DNA of 38,388 nucleotides from an uncultured Roseburia sp. (GTDB taxonomy: Bacteria; Bacillota; Clostridia; Lachnospirales; Lachnospiraceae). This document shows positions 17,608 through 25,750 of this stretch, one piece after another. A program made the translations under genes and the position numbers. Below the pieces are notes generated by a model that was not told where the DNA came from, made no database searches, and was given only the letters and a program-made list of their open reading frames with translations. The stretch lies in NCBI GenBank assembly GCA_947573605.1, contig CANPGM010000036.1:1-38388 (forward strand). The letters are read 5' to 3'. Every line of letters starts with the position of its first letter. Within the stretch, counting starts at the first letter, position 1.

Positions 17608-18633
17608 TCACAAATCCGTTTTGTAGAATCGAATCAGAAATCCCGCTCCGCCCTCACGCTTGTTTTCCGCCCGAATCACGCCCCCCTGTTTTGTAATAAT
17701 CGACTTTGCCAGAGCCAGGCCGATTCCGGCGCTTTCTTCACTGCTGTTCTTCCCTTTATAAAATCGTTCAAACAGATGCGGCAAATCCTCCTTATCAATT
17801 CCCGTTCCGCAGTCTGAAATGACAAGCTCCGAATACACCGCATTTTCCGTACCCGAAACCGTAATGACACCGCCCGGCGCCGAATGCTCCATGCAATTTT
17901 TTAAGATATTTTCCACTGCTTCGGCCGTCCACCTGAGATCCACGGAAAAACCCGCTTCTCCTCCATCGGCATGAAGCGTCTGCCCTTTCAGTTCCATCAG
18001 AACCTCAAGCAGTGAAACAGCCTCTTTGATCAGCTCCTGCATCGTGACGGGCCTGGTTTCAAACACAACCGCATCCGCGTCTAACTTGGAAATTTTTAAC
18101 AGAACGTCAATCAGCCACTGCACCTTTCGAAGCAGTCTCTGCTGCTTCCTGAAATATTCCTGTCGTTCTAAAGGTGTAAGATCTTCCTCTTCCAACATGG
18201 AAAAAATCAGATTCACAGAAGTAAGCGGCGTGCGAAGCTGGTGCGACAAATCGGCAAGCGAATCCGCAAGATAACATTTCTCGCGGCGCAACTCTTTGTT
18301 CTGCTCTTTTAACCGAATCAGCAGTTTGTTTACTTCGTCCTCCAAAATCGAAAGTTCTCCTTCTCTCATATCAGGCAGTGTAAGAATATCCTCTCTGTGC
18401 AGAATCCGATCTATCTCGCCGGATAACATTGCTATCTTCCGATATCGAACCCAGGCCTCCGCAAAATGAAAAAGACCCGCCGCCGCCCATACGAAAACGA
18501 CAAAGGCGGCCGCCTTTGCGAAAAACAGGAAACCGATCATCCCGATTCCGGCCCCCGCCCCAAAATAAAGAAAAAGCTGTCTTCTGATCTCCGGATTGCA
18601 TACGAAATGATAGAGCGAATATTTTTCTTTCAT
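17608..18633 (-). CDS. Two-component sensor histidine kinase
   Basis: A 341-residue kinase. Two closely spaced hydrophobic segments at about residues 20-60 (FLYFGAGAGIGMIGFLFFAK, then AAAFVVFVWAAAGLF) leave almost no extracellular loop, as in intramembrane-sensing kinases that watch an ABC transporter. His131 lies in DLSHQLRTPLTS. The ATPase lobe shows NILKNCMEHS, DCGTGI, FERFYKG and GIGLALAKS. The start is the ATG of MKEKYS, overlapping the response regulator stop by ATGA. Next to an FtsX-type exporter, it probably takes its signal from the transporter, as BceS does. The transporter permease here is broken, which could uncouple signalling. Confidence 0.93.
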   Translation of the reverse strand: MKEKYSLYHFVCNPEIRRQLFLYFGAGAGIGMIGFLFFAKAAAFVVFVWAAAGLFHFAEAWVRYRKIAMLSGEIDRILHREDILTLPDMREGELSILEDEVNKLLIRLKEQNKELRREKCYLADSLADLSHQLRTPLTSVNLIFSMLEEEDLTPLERQEYFRKQQRLLRKVQWLIDVLLKISKLDADAVVFETRPVTMQELIKEAVSLLEVLMELKGQTLHADGGEAGFSVDLRWTAEAVENILKNCMEHSAPGGVITVSGTENAVYSELVISDCGTGIDKEDLPHLFERFYKGKNSSEESAGIGLALAKSIITKQGGVIRAENKREGGAGFLIRFYKTDL

Positions 18634-19313
18634 CCCTTCTGTTCCTTTCCATTCCACGCATAACCCACTCCTCTGACGGTCCGTATCCGTTTCGGATTCT
18701 GCGGGTCTTCCTCGATTTTTTCACGAAGACGCTTAATATATACGGTAAGCGTATTGTCGTTGACAAATTCACCCGCCATATCCCACATTTCCGCCAGCAG
18801 ACTGTTTCTCGTAAAGATCTGTTCCGGGCGGGAAAGAAAAAGAAGCAGCAGACGATATTCAAGAGCCGTAAGATAAAGTTCTTCTCCGTTCTTTTTTACT
18901 ACGCCTTTCGCCGTATCCACGCACAGCGATCCGGCCCGAATGACCGTCTGCGCCTTTCCGCAGCGTCTTAGCACGCTCTTTATCCGGGAAACCAGTTCTC
19001 TTGGACGGAACGGCTTGCCGATAAAATCATCGGCACCGATATCAAGTCCCGTCACCACACTAAATTCGTCCGAAGAGGCCGTAAGAAAAATTACCGGAAT
19101 ATCCTTAAGTTCTTTGATTCCGCGGCAGACCGCGTATCCGTTTCCGTCCTTTAGTGTAATATCAAGCAGAACAAGGTCGAAATCCCTTTCCTCAATCAGC
19201 CGCAGCGCCTCCTTCTGTCCGTCTACGGCGCACACCATAAAATCCTCTTTCTTTAAAAAATCGGTCAATGTTTCTACTATTGTAATATCATCCTCTACCA
19301 GCAGAATCTGCAT
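18630..19313 (-). CDS. OmpR/PhoB-family response regulator
   Basis: A 227-residue DNA-binding regulator. The receiver domain has the acidic pair in VEDD, phospho-acceptor Asp51 in LLDITLKDG, and Lys in GKPF. The winged-helix output domain ends NDNTLTVYIKRLREKIEEDP and VRGVGYAW. The start is ATG five bases after GGAGGAGG. It is translationally coupled to the kinase gene. It is expected to drive this operon and the exporter genes downstream; no obvious direct-repeat operator was picked out near its own promoter at 19393-19421. Confidence 0.95.
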   Translation of the reverse strand: MQILLVEDDITIVETLTDFLKKEDFMVCAVDGQKEALRLIEERDFDLVLLDITLKDGNGYAVCRGIKELKDIPVIFLTASSDEFSVVTGLDIGADDFIGKPFRPRELVSRIKSVLRRCGKAQTVIRAGSLCVDTAKGVVKKNGEELYLTALEYRLLLLFLSRPEQIFTRNSLLAEMWDMAGEFVNDNTLTVYIKRLREKIEEDPQNPKRIRTVRGVGYAWNGKEQKG

Positions 19314-19392
19314 TCCATCCTCCTCCCAGACGAAAATAATATAGGACAGGTCTCTGCCTGACACTTCCAATTACTAACAAATAACATTCATA

Positions 19393-19421
19393 ATTATATC
19401 GTTCCCCCGTATTCTTTTCAA
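19393..19421 (-). promoter_or_regulatory. Promoter of the regulator-kinase-exporter operon
   Basis: Minus strand TTGAAA (19421-19416), a 17-base spacer, then TATAAT (19398-19393). It gives a leader of about 73 bases. The remainder of the 19314-19669 interval holds only the hairpin at 19533-19568 and no gene. Confidence 0.7.
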
Positions 19422-19532
19422 GAATTTTGCTTTCATACTCAAACCATTTCTTATCCGGATAAAATCAATTACTGCCTGAGAAACTACAGGCTTCTATCCG
19501 TCTGCCGCCTGTGAATATCCTTAGAACAGATA

Positions 19533-19568
19533 AGAGGACTTACAAGTTAAAAACCTTGTAAGTCCTCT
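19533..19568. terminator. 14-bp stem hairpin, terminator-like
   Basis: Arms AGAGGACTTACAAG and CTTGTAAGTCCTCT pair perfectly around an 8-base loop. T-runs after either side are weak, so termination is likely but inefficient. It sits downstream of the DUF2500-like gene on the minus strand. Confidence 0.55.
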
Positions 19569-19669
19569 GTCATACCATGTAATACTGATTCGGCTATTTT
19601 TGTAACGCGATGATTACGCCCCGGCACCGCCTTAATCTTTCTCTCACTATTTTATTATTGTGGAAATTC

Positions 19670-19993
19670 TTATTTCCTCTGAAATGATTGAATAGTTTGT
19701 CCTTTATAACTAATCATTCCTTCATCACCCACTGTAATCAGGACATTATTAGCCTGAAAACTTCGAAGTTTTAAACGTTCTCCGTTTTCACATTCTACTA
19801 CATACCATTCAATATTTCCCTGTTGAATTGGTTTTTCTAATACCTTAATTTTTCGTGTCACAATTTCTTTATTATTGTCCTGCCTTTTCACAAAGAAATA
19901 AAACGCACAAAACGCAATCATGAGTGCAATAAGTATACAGAAAAATATAGGTACCATCTTAATATAGTCTAAACTTCTAGCCCTGTCAAACAT
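19670..19993 (-). CDS. DUF2500-like small membrane protein
   Basis: About 107 residues: one transmembrane helix (MVPIFFCILIALMIAFCAFY) followed by a small beta-rich domain ending ITVGDEGMISYKGQTIQSF. That ending closely resembles the end of E. coli YhhM (LTVGDKGTLSYKGTRFVSF), the DUF2500 family. The function is unknown. The start is taken as ATG of MFDRARS, eight bases after GGGAG; ATGs up to 30 bases upstream are alternatives. It lies 47 bases after another small membrane protein on the same strand and is probably co-transcribed from the promoter at 20398-20426. Confidence 0.7.
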   Translation of the reverse strand: MFDRARSLDYIKMVPIFFCILIALMIAFCAFYFFVKRQDNNKEIVTRKIKVLEKPIQQGNIEWYVVECENGERLKLRSFQANNVLITVGDEGMISYKGQTIQSFQRK

Positions 19994-20040
19994 GTCATTC
20001 ACTCCCATCTTCATATCAATCATTTATTATTGTCTGATAG

Positions 20041-20322
20041 TTAATCAGACTTCTTCCGAGTCACTGCCAATACAAGACACATCACACCTGTAACGCCGGC
20101 AAGAATATAAAATATCGTTCCACCTGTGTTAAATACTTCATATTTTTCTTTATTTGCGCCAATTCTCCCTGATGATATCTCAGTATACTTACCATTAATC
20201 ATTACTCCCGTTGAAGATGATATTCCCTGATGTCTATCTGCTGTACTTTTAAAAATAACTCCTAACAAAAGAAAACAGATTGTCAAAACCAACGTTGCTC
20301 CTATTATCAACTTTCTACTCAT
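20041..20322 (-). CDS. Small two-helix membrane protein, unknown function
   Basis: A 93-residue protein with a hydrophobic helix at each end (LIIGATLVLTICFLLLGVIF, and IFYILAGVTGVMCLVLAVTR before a basic tail). The middle is short, polar and probably extracytoplasmic. No family was recognised. The start is ATG after GGGGGGAGAG. It faces an XRE-type repressor gene across a 156-base region with two palindromes and overlapping divergent promoters, so it is probably under that repressor's control together with the DUF2500-like gene. Confidence 0.65.
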   Translation of the reverse strand: MSRKLIIGATLVLTICFLLLGVIFKSTADRHQGISSSTGVMINGKYTEISSGRIGANKEKYEVFNTGGTIFYILAGVTGVMCLVLAVTRKKSD

Positions 20323-20367
20323 TTTTCTCTCCCCCCTCTCTCTTTGATTTCTAAGTATATCTCTAAT

Positions 20368-20439
20368 ATGACATCTAGTAAGTGTCATATTATTTGAATT
20401 TTAGCATACGCTAAGAATATTGACAAGCACTAAATGTCA
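20368..20439. promoter_or_regulatory. Back-to-back promoters with two XRE-type operators
   Basis: Operator 1 (20368-20388) is ATGACATCTAGTAAGTGTCA plus T. Operator 2 (20421-20439) is TGACAAGCACTAAATGTCA. Both share TGACA-N9-TGTCA with a related core. The minus-strand promoter TTGTCA (20426-20421) N17 TAAAAT (20403-20398) serves the small membrane genes. TTGACA at 20420-20425 with TGTAAT 19 bases on could serve the XRE gene. The two -35 boxes occupy the same bases inside operator 2, so one bound dimer would shut both. Confidence 0.75.
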
Positions 20440-20478
20440 TTTTTTGTAATAAAAATACTATTTAACGGAGGAGTTCTC

Positions 20479-20730
20479 ATGTATAAAAACAAATCTTCTA
20501 ATGGAAAAAATAATTTATGCGGAAAAAAATTATGTTTGCTGAGAAAACAACTAATACCCAAAGTCTCTCAAAGAGCATTTGCTGATAAATTACAGTTAAA
20601 AGGGATTGATTTAGATAAAAATGCTATACAGCGAATTGAATGTGGCAAAAGATTTGTAACCGATATTGAACTAAAAGCATTTGCACAGATTCTGAACACC
20701 ACTACAGATGAATTACTTAGGAATGATTAA
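20479..20730 (+). CDS. XRE-family (HTH_3) transcriptional regulator
   Basis: An 83-residue protein that is essentially one Cro/cI-type helix-turn-helix domain: LCLLRKQLIPKVSQRAFADK, then a variant second helix with AIQRIECGKRFVTDIELKAF and a C-terminal LNTTTDELLR. The RIE.G segment followed by ELKAFAQIL is typical of XRE regulators. The start is ATG five bases after GGAGGAG. It most likely binds the two TGACA-N9-TGTCA palindromes upstream and represses itself and the two small membrane genes. Base composition is more A/T-rich than its neighbours, so the three-gene module may have been acquired. Confidence 0.88.
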   Translation: MYKNKSSNGKNNLCGKKLCLLRKQLIPKVSQRAFADKLQLKGIDLDKNAIQRIECGKRFVTDIELKAFAQILNTTTDELLRND

Positions 20731-20762
20731 CAACTTGCGAATCTAATATGTATCACAATATA

Positions 20763-20846
20763 AAAAAGCGTCTCTTCGTGACGCTTGCAAGTTCGCTTCA
20801 CGAACTTGGGAACGCATGTGTCTGACGACGCAGTTTCCTATAAGGT
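20763..20846 (-). repeat. ACCTTATAGGA repeat, copy 2
   Basis: Minus-strand text begins ACCTTATAGGAAACTGCGT directly after the leuS terminator T-tract. It holds an AAGTTCG/CGAACTT hairpin and ends AGCGTCACGAAGAGACGCTTT, a hairpin with T-run that could be a second terminator for leuS. The beginning and end match copy 1 at 1381-1437; the middle differs. Confidence 0.65.
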
Positions 20847-20889
20847 AAAGAAGAACACAGTGACTCAATTGTCACTGTATTCTTCTTTC
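20847..20889. terminator. Terminator of leuS (bidirectional)
   Basis: Arms AAGAAGAACACAGTGAC and GTCACTGTATTCTTCTT with a 6-base loop and one mismatch, between the convergent XRE and leuS genes. The A-rich and T-rich flanks allow use from both sides. Confidence 0.85.
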
Positions 20890-20904
20890 ATTTTTACCAT
20901 TACA

Positions 20905-23322
20905 TTATTTCATTACAAGGTTCACAATTCTGCCGGGAACATAGATTTCCTTTACAAGGGTTCCCGTCAGTTTATCCGCTACTAATTCCTTTGCCTTTAA
21001 CAGTACGGAATCCTTTGCTTCTTCTCTTGCAATCAAAAGCGTTCCTTTGATCTTTCCGTTAATCTGAACCGCTATTTCAATCGTATTTTCCACTGTTTTG
21101 GCTTCGTCATATTCCGGCCACGCCGTCTGATATACGCGCCCCTCAAAGCCCGCAAGCTGCCATAACTCTTCCGTAATATGCGGCGCTACCGGATTTAAAA
21201 GCGTTATCAGCGTTTTAAATTCACCCTTTGTTACCGCATTCTTTTTGTAGAATTCATTGATTAAAGCCATCATAGCGGCAATTGCCGTATTGTATTTTAA
21301 GCTCTCAAAGTCATTGCTGACTTTTTTTATTGTCTGATGCATTTTGGTTTCCAGATCGGAAGAATAGTCTGCATCCTCCGTCATGATATCCAAAAGCTTC
21401 CAAACGCGTTCCAGGAAACGGCGGCAGCCTTTCACGCCGTCCTCGGACCAGGAGGCGCTTAAGTCGAAAGCGCCGATAAACATTTCGTAAGTTCTTAACG
21501 TATCTGCGCCGTATTCTCTTACGATGTCGTCCGGGTTGACGACGTTACCTCTCGACTTTGACATTTTTTCGCCGTTTTCTCCCAGAATCATTCCGTGAGA
21601 AGTTCTTTTCCGATACGGCTCCGAGCAGGGAACAATCTGTTCGTCATAGAGGAACTTATGCCAGAACCGCGAATACAAAAGGTGGAGCGTCGTATGCTCC
21701 ATGCCGCCGTTGTACCAGTCTACCGGCATCCAGTAGTTTAACGCTTCTTTTCCTGCAAGCGCGTCCTCATTCTGCGGATCGGTATACCGCAGGAAATACC
21801 ACGAAGAACCTGCCCACTGCGGCATCGTGTCCGTTTCCCGCTTTGCCGGACCGCCGCAGCACGGACATGTCGTATTGACCCAGTCCGTCATTGCGGCAAG
21901 CGGCGATTCGCCGTTATCCGTCGGCATATAGCTGTCTACCTCCGGAAGCAGCAACGGCAGTTCGCTCTCGTCAATGGGAACAAACCCGCACTTTTCGCAT
22001 TCCACAATCGGAATCGGCTCGCCCCAGTAACGCTGACGGGAAAATACCCAGTCTCTGAGCTTATAATTCGTCTTTGCCGTACCGATTCCCTTTTCCTCCA
22101 GCCATGCAATCATTTTTTCCTGGGCGTCTTTTACTTCCAGTCCATTAAGAAAATCGGAATGGATCAAAACACCGGTAGCTACATCCGTAAAAGCCGATTC
22201 GTTTATATCCACTTCCTCGCCGTCTTTCGCCACAACCTGAATCAGCGGCAGACCGAATTTTTTTGCAAATTCCCAGTCTCTTTCATCGTGCGCCGGAACC
22301 GCCATAATCGCTCCCGTTCCGTAGGACATCAGAACATAATCGGAAATCCAGATCGGTATCTGCTTTCCGTTTACGGGGTTCACCGCCGTAAGTCCGTCAA
22401 TTTTTACGCCCGTTTTCTCCTTTGCAAGCTCCGCACGTTCAAAGTCTGATTTCTTTGCGGCCTCGTCGCGGTACGCGGAAATCTCTTCCCAGTTTTTTAA
22501 TTCTTCTTTGTATTTGTCAATCAGCGGATGTTCCGGAGACACTACCATATACGTAACGCCGAATAGCGTATCACATCGAGTCGTATAGACGCAAAGCTTA
22601 TCTTCTTTGCCCTGGATGGAAAAATCTACCTCGGCTCCTTTTGACTTTCCGATCCAGTTTTTCTGGGAAACTCTGACGCGCTCAATGTAATCCACATCGT
22701 TTAACCCCTCAAGGAGCTTATCCGCATATTCCGTAATTTTTAACATCCATTCGCTTTTTACCTTGCGGACAACCGGAGCGCCGCAGCGTTCGCAGGCGCC
22801 GTTTACCACTTCCTCGTTTGCAAGTCCGACTTTGCAGGAAGTACACCAGTTAATCGGCATTTCTTTTTTATAAGCAAGTCCCGCTTTGAACAATTTCAGG
22901 AAAATCCATTGCGTCCATTTGTAATAATTCGGATCGGTCGTATTGATTTCCCGGTCCCAGTCGAACGAATAGCCAAGCGACTGTAACTGCTGTTTAAACT
23001 TTTCCACATTGTGATTCGTCACAATTTTCGGATGTATTTTATTTTTTATCGCATAGTTTTCGGTCGGGAGTCCGAATGCATCCCAACCCATCGGATACAA
23101 AACGTTGTATCCCTGCATTCTCCTTTTTCTCGCTACAATATCAAGAGCGGTATACGGTCTCGGATGCCCCACATGAAGCCCCTGTCCGGACGGATACGGA
23201 AACTCAACTAATGCGTAATATTTTGGTCTCGTATAATCGTCCGTCGCAGCAAAGGCTTTTTCCTCTTCCCATACCTGCTGCCATTTTTTCTCAACCACCT
23301 TATGGTTATAAAGTTCCGACAT
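20905..23322 (-). CDS. leuS: Leucyl-tRNA synthetase
   Basis: An 805-residue class I synthetase that charges tRNA-Leu. HIGH is HVGHP (residues 50-54), KMSKS is [10 protein letters not shown], and the CP1 editing domain contains the [20 protein letters not shown] motif. Two zinc-knuckle Cys clusters are visible (CTSCKVG...CERCG and CEKCG...CPCCGG). The start is ATG of MSELYN, five bases after GAGGAGA; in-frame codons upstream lie inside the leader and are not supported. A leucine T-box precedes it (23518-23832), with about 190 bases of repeat-like sequence between the T-box terminator and the start codon. Confidence 0.98.
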   Translation of the reverse strand: MSELYNHKVVEKKWQQVWEEEKAFAATDDYTRPKYYALVEFPYPSGQGLHVGHPRPYTALDIVARKRRMQGYNVLYPMGWDAFGLPTENYAIKNKIHPKIVTNHNVEKFKQQLQSLGYSFDWDREINTTDPNYYKWTQWIFLKLFKAGLAYKKEMPINWCTSCKVGLANEEVVNGACERCGAPVVRKVKSEWMLKITEYADKLLEGLNDVDYIERVRVSQKNWIGKSKGAEVDFSIQGKEDKLCVYTTRCDTLFGVTYMVVSPEHPLIDKYKEELKNWEEISAYRDEAAKKSDFERAELAKEKTGVKIDGLTAVNPVNGKQIPIWISDYVLMSYGTGAIMAVPAHDERDWEFAKKFGLPLIQVVAKDGEEVDINESAFTDVATGVLIHSDFLNGLEVKDAQEKMIAWLEEKGIGTAKTNYKLRDWVFSRQRYWGEPIPIVECEKCGFVPIDESELPLLLPEVDSYMPTDNGESPLAAMTDWVNTTCPCCGGPAKRETDTMPQWAGSSWYFLRYTDPQNEDALAGKEALNYWMPVDWYNGGMEHTTLHLLYSRFWHKFLYDEQIVPCSEPYRKRTSHGMILGENGEKMSKSRGNVVNPDDIVREYGADTLRTYEMFIGAFDLSASWSEDGVKGCRRFLERVWKLLDIMTEDADYSSDLETKMHQTIKKVSNDFESLKYNTAIAAMMALINEFYKKNAVTKGEFKTLITLLNPVAPHITEELWQLAGFEGRVYQTAWPEYDEAKTVENTIEIAVQINGKIKGTLLIAREEAKDSVLLKAKELVADKLTGTLVKEIYVPGRIVNLVMK

Positions 23323-23330
23323 GTTCTCCT

Positions 23331-23514
23331 CATTTCTGCACGGCTGGTTTTTCGATTCATTTGATTTGCAAAATAACAACTGCCGGTTCATACGTCTGCA
23401 GGCGCCGTGCTGCACAGACCGTAAAGCGATTCCGGTAAATTTCCGCGAGAATATCCGGGCGCGCCTCCCGGAGGTTTTCTCATTCAGCTAATTCGGATGA
23501 ATTTCCTATAAGGT
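23331..23514 (-). repeat. Repeat-derived spacer between T-box and leuS
   Basis: Begins with ACCTTATAGGAAATTCATCC (ACCTTATAGGA copy 3) right after the T-box terminator T-tract. It continues through a CTCCGGGAGG hairpin, a GTCTG..CAGAC hairpin near 23396-23421, and an AACCAGCCG block. It ends in GTGCAGAAATGAGGAG, the ribosome binding site of leuS, in the form shared with other leaders here. It looks like an insertion between the riboswitch and its gene. Confidence 0.5.
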
Positions 23515-23517
23515 AAC

Positions 23518-23832
23518 AAAAAATCTTCGTCTCTAACTGCAACATTAGAGACGAAGATATGATTTGCTCCGCGGTACCACTCCGATTCGTATCCTGTCTT
23601 TCCGGCATGGATATCCGACAGAATACGCGCTTATGATTCTTAACGCGAATAACACGCTCCGGCCTACTTTTGCCGCTTTGGAACGGACATTTCAACCGAA
23701 GAACTCGGGGGCGAGTTGGGAACCGTATAATACTGCCTCACACCTTCCGGCAGCTCTCTGAAAATCTCCGGTTCTTAATACTCCCTTTCATCGTCTTTTT
23801 CACTTTAGAACCGTTTCTAAAGCTAAAATCTA
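23518..23832 (-). promoter_or_regulatory. Leucine T-box riboswitch of leuS
   Basis: The minus strand holds the invariant T-box AGTGGTACCGCGG (about 23569-23583). A Stem I region has the GGTG/GAGG-type conserved loops (CAGAGAGCTGCCGGAAGGTG), and a candidate specifier CTC (23715-23713) fits tRNA-Leu. The leader ends in a strong terminator ATCTTCGTCTCTAA/TTAGAGACGAAGAT plus T6 (23518-23558). Uncharged tRNA-Leu would stabilise the antiterminator and allow leuS transcription. Confidence 0.93.
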
Positions 23833-23838
23833 TGGCTT

Positions 23839-23866
23839 ATTTTATCACATTCTTCATTTTTGTCAA
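23839..23866 (-). promoter_or_regulatory. Promoter of the leuS leader
   Basis: Minus strand TTGACA (23866-23861), a 16-base spacer, then TAAAAT (23844-23839), placing the start just before T-box Stem I. Confidence 0.85.
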
Positions 23867-23932
23867 CCGTTTCCGAAGGCAAACTATTCCCGTACAAGCG
23901 TAACTACATTTGAATGTCTGTTATCCCGTACC

Positions 23933-24733
23933 TTAAAAGCGCTGATTGTCTGCCTCATTAAAAATCTCGGCTGCTCCGTCCGCGATTGCCTTTGCAAGTT
24001 CTCTCCGATATTCCCTCTGCGAAAGCTTTTCTCTGTCGCCGCCGTTGGAAAGAAAGCCTGTCTCAATCAGAAGCGCCGGCATTTCCGTATTGCGGAGTAC
24101 TGAAAAATCAGAGCCAATACTCTCACGCACATCGGTGACGCCCAAAGCCCGTATGGTTTCTTCCATCACAGAGGCCAACTGCGTTCCTTCCGCACTCCCT
24201 TGCATATAATGACAGGTCAGACCGTTTATGGCGGCGTCGTCTTCGTAATAATCTACATGAATACTTAAAAACAAATCGGCTTTTGCCTGGTTTGCAATCT
24301 CCGCCCGCTCTAAAAGACTGTAAAGCGTATCGTCTGTTCTGGTCAGAAGTACGGAAAATCCTCTTTCTTCCAATTCTTCTTTTAAAGCCAACGCAATATC
24401 CAAAACTACTTCCTTTTCTTTTACTCCGTCATATGCGGTCCCCTCGTCATCTCCGCCATGTCCGGCGTCTATCACTACCGTCCTTCCTCCTGCGATATTC
24501 AGTTTGTTTGTTTCTTCCGTATAATCGGTATTCCCCGCTGCACTTGTGTTCACGACTTCGCCGTAAACTACGCTGTCATTTTGAAAAAGATGATCCAGAA
24601 TATACAAAAAACCGCACGCAATCAGTATCATTACGGCAGAACATACGCAAACCGCCGTAAAGCGCGCCGCATATGCCAGTAGTATCCTCTTTTTTCGCTC
24701 TCTTTTTCTCTGTGCTCCCATTGCAGCATTCAT
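23933..24733 (-). CDS. N-acetylmuramoyl-L-alanine amidase (Amidase_3)
   Basis: A 266-residue peptidoglycan amidase, membrane-anchored by an N-terminal basic segment and helix (FTAVCVCSAVMILIACGFLY) and exposed outside the cell. The zinc site is intact: VIDAGHGG (His), the Glu in KEKEVVLDIAL, SIHVD (His) and catalytic Glu in LLIETGFLSN. It cleaves the amide between MurNAc and L-Ala in cell separation or wall turnover. The start is ATG nine bases after GGAGG, not the codon at 24790. A direct-repeat box at 24803-24820, shared with the promoter of the adjacent response regulator, suggests that regulator controls it. This resembles the WalR/PhoP control of wall hydrolases known in Firmicutes. Confidence 0.93.
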   Translation of the reverse strand: MNAAMGAQRKRERKKRILLAYAARFTAVCVCSAVMILIACGFLYILDHLFQNDSVVYGEVVNTSAAGNTDYTEETNKLNIAGGRTVVIDAGHGGDDEGTAYDGVKEKEVVLDIALALKEELEERGFSVLLTRTDDTLYSLLERAEIANQAKADLFLSIHVDYYEDDAAINGLTCHYMQGSAEGTQLASVMEETIRALGVTDVRESIGSDFSVLRNTEMPALLIETGFLSNGGDREKLSQREYRRELAKAIADGAAEIFNEADNQRF

Positions 24734-24802
24734 CTTGAAATACCTCCGCTTTCTTTTTTCTGCGGTAAGTATACCTTTTTCCTGTAACATGATTTTTGCA
24801 AA

Positions 24803-24820
24803 GTTGTATCATAGTTGTAA
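24803..24820 (-). promoter_or_regulatory. Response-regulator box upstream of the amidase
   Basis: Plus-strand text GTTGTATCATAGTTGTAA, i.e. TTGTAT-N5-TTGTAA, an 11-bp direct repeat. Nearly the same box (ATTGTATCAAAGTTGTAA) stands at 27981-27998 before the response regulator gene. The form matches the WalR/PhoP-type TGTWA-N5-TGTWA pattern. It overlaps the end of the upstream gene. Confidence 0.65.
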
Positions 24821-25750
24821 AAAATTATGAAAACATTCAAATCCGGTCACAAAGTATCCTATCTCCTGCACTGCCTTCACATGGTATTCCAAAACCAGTT
24901 CCCCATAGCCGTCTCTGTTAAAATTAACCAGACTGTAACCGCACGGCCATAACCATTCCCTTGTATCGATACTGTAATCTGAATTTTCGTCTGTAAGTTC
25001 GCTTTTTATTTCTTTGGATTCCGCCCTGTTGCCATCTACCTCAAAATAAGTTCCTACTACTCCCCAGTCTATGATGTCGCTGGCAATATCATAATATTCC
25101 GCCATACTCTCTATCCATCGGTAATGTACGTCATATTCCAGTTCTCCATATAGGTCGAACATCAATCCTGTTTTTTCATTGACTGCATACAATTGCTCAT
25201 AACACATTTGCGTACGCTTATTCCAAACGCCGCATGAGACGATTTTCTCAAATTCCGCATCCAGAAGCAGACAGATTTTGTATTCGTCTTCTTTTTCATA
25301 GGAAATCGTCCAAAACGTAAACCCCCGAAACTGTTCGCCGCCGTTTTCCTTCGGATACGCGGTATACAGCCCGCAGTATTTTAAGTCCTCAATCCTGCAG
25401 GAAATATCCGCCCATACGGGCTGATAAACGGAAAATTCATCAAGCTCTCTGTTGACCGCATCCGTCAGCCTGCTTTTTGTTTCCTCGTCCGCCTCCTGCA
25501 GCCTGGTTGCAATAAGCTCATTATCCAATCTGCCGCTTTGGGAAAGTGACGCGATCTTCTGCTTAAAATCCTTGTATTCCACCTGGTAAGTATCCACCCG
25601 CGCATCCAGAAACTGCGGTTCATTCTGCGTTCTTTTGTCATAATAAGAAAAATAAAGTTCCGGCAGTAAAAGCCCTGCGGCAAGAAGCGCCAGCACAAGC
25701 GCGATTCCGACCAGATTTCTGACATTTTTTTTCTGAAACCACTTATGCAT
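24809..25750 (-). CDS. Membrane-anchored protein of unknown function in a two-component operon
   Basis: A 313-residue protein with a single N-terminal helix (LVGIALVLALLAAGLLLPEL) and a large extracytoplasmic domain rich in acidic and aromatic residues. No family was recognised. Notable features are a helical segment after the anchor (residues about 40-100, charged and possibly coiled), then a mixed alpha/beta region with paired Cys residues. The start is taken at ATG of MHKWFQ, overlapping the end of the kinase gene, so translation is coupled. It sits between kinase and amidase, so it may modulate kinase activity from outside the cell, as YycH/YycI do for WalK. That comparison is positional only, with no sequence similarity seen. 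Confidence 0.65.
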   Translation of the reverse strand: MHKWFQKKNVRNLVGIALVLALLAAGLLLPELYFSYYDKRTQNEPQFLDARVDTYQVEYKDFKQKIASLSQSGRLDNELIATRLQEADEETKSRLTDAVNRELDEFSVYQPVWADISCRIEDLKYCGLYTAYPKENGGEQFRGFTFWTISYEKEDEYKICLLLDAEFEKIVSCGVWNKRTQMCYEQLYAVNEKTGLMFDLYGELEYDVHYRWIESMAEYYDIASDIIDWGVVGTYFEVDGNRAESKEIKSELTDENSDYSIDTREWLWPCGYSLVNFNRDGYGELVLEYHVKAVQEIGYFVTGFECFHNFLQL

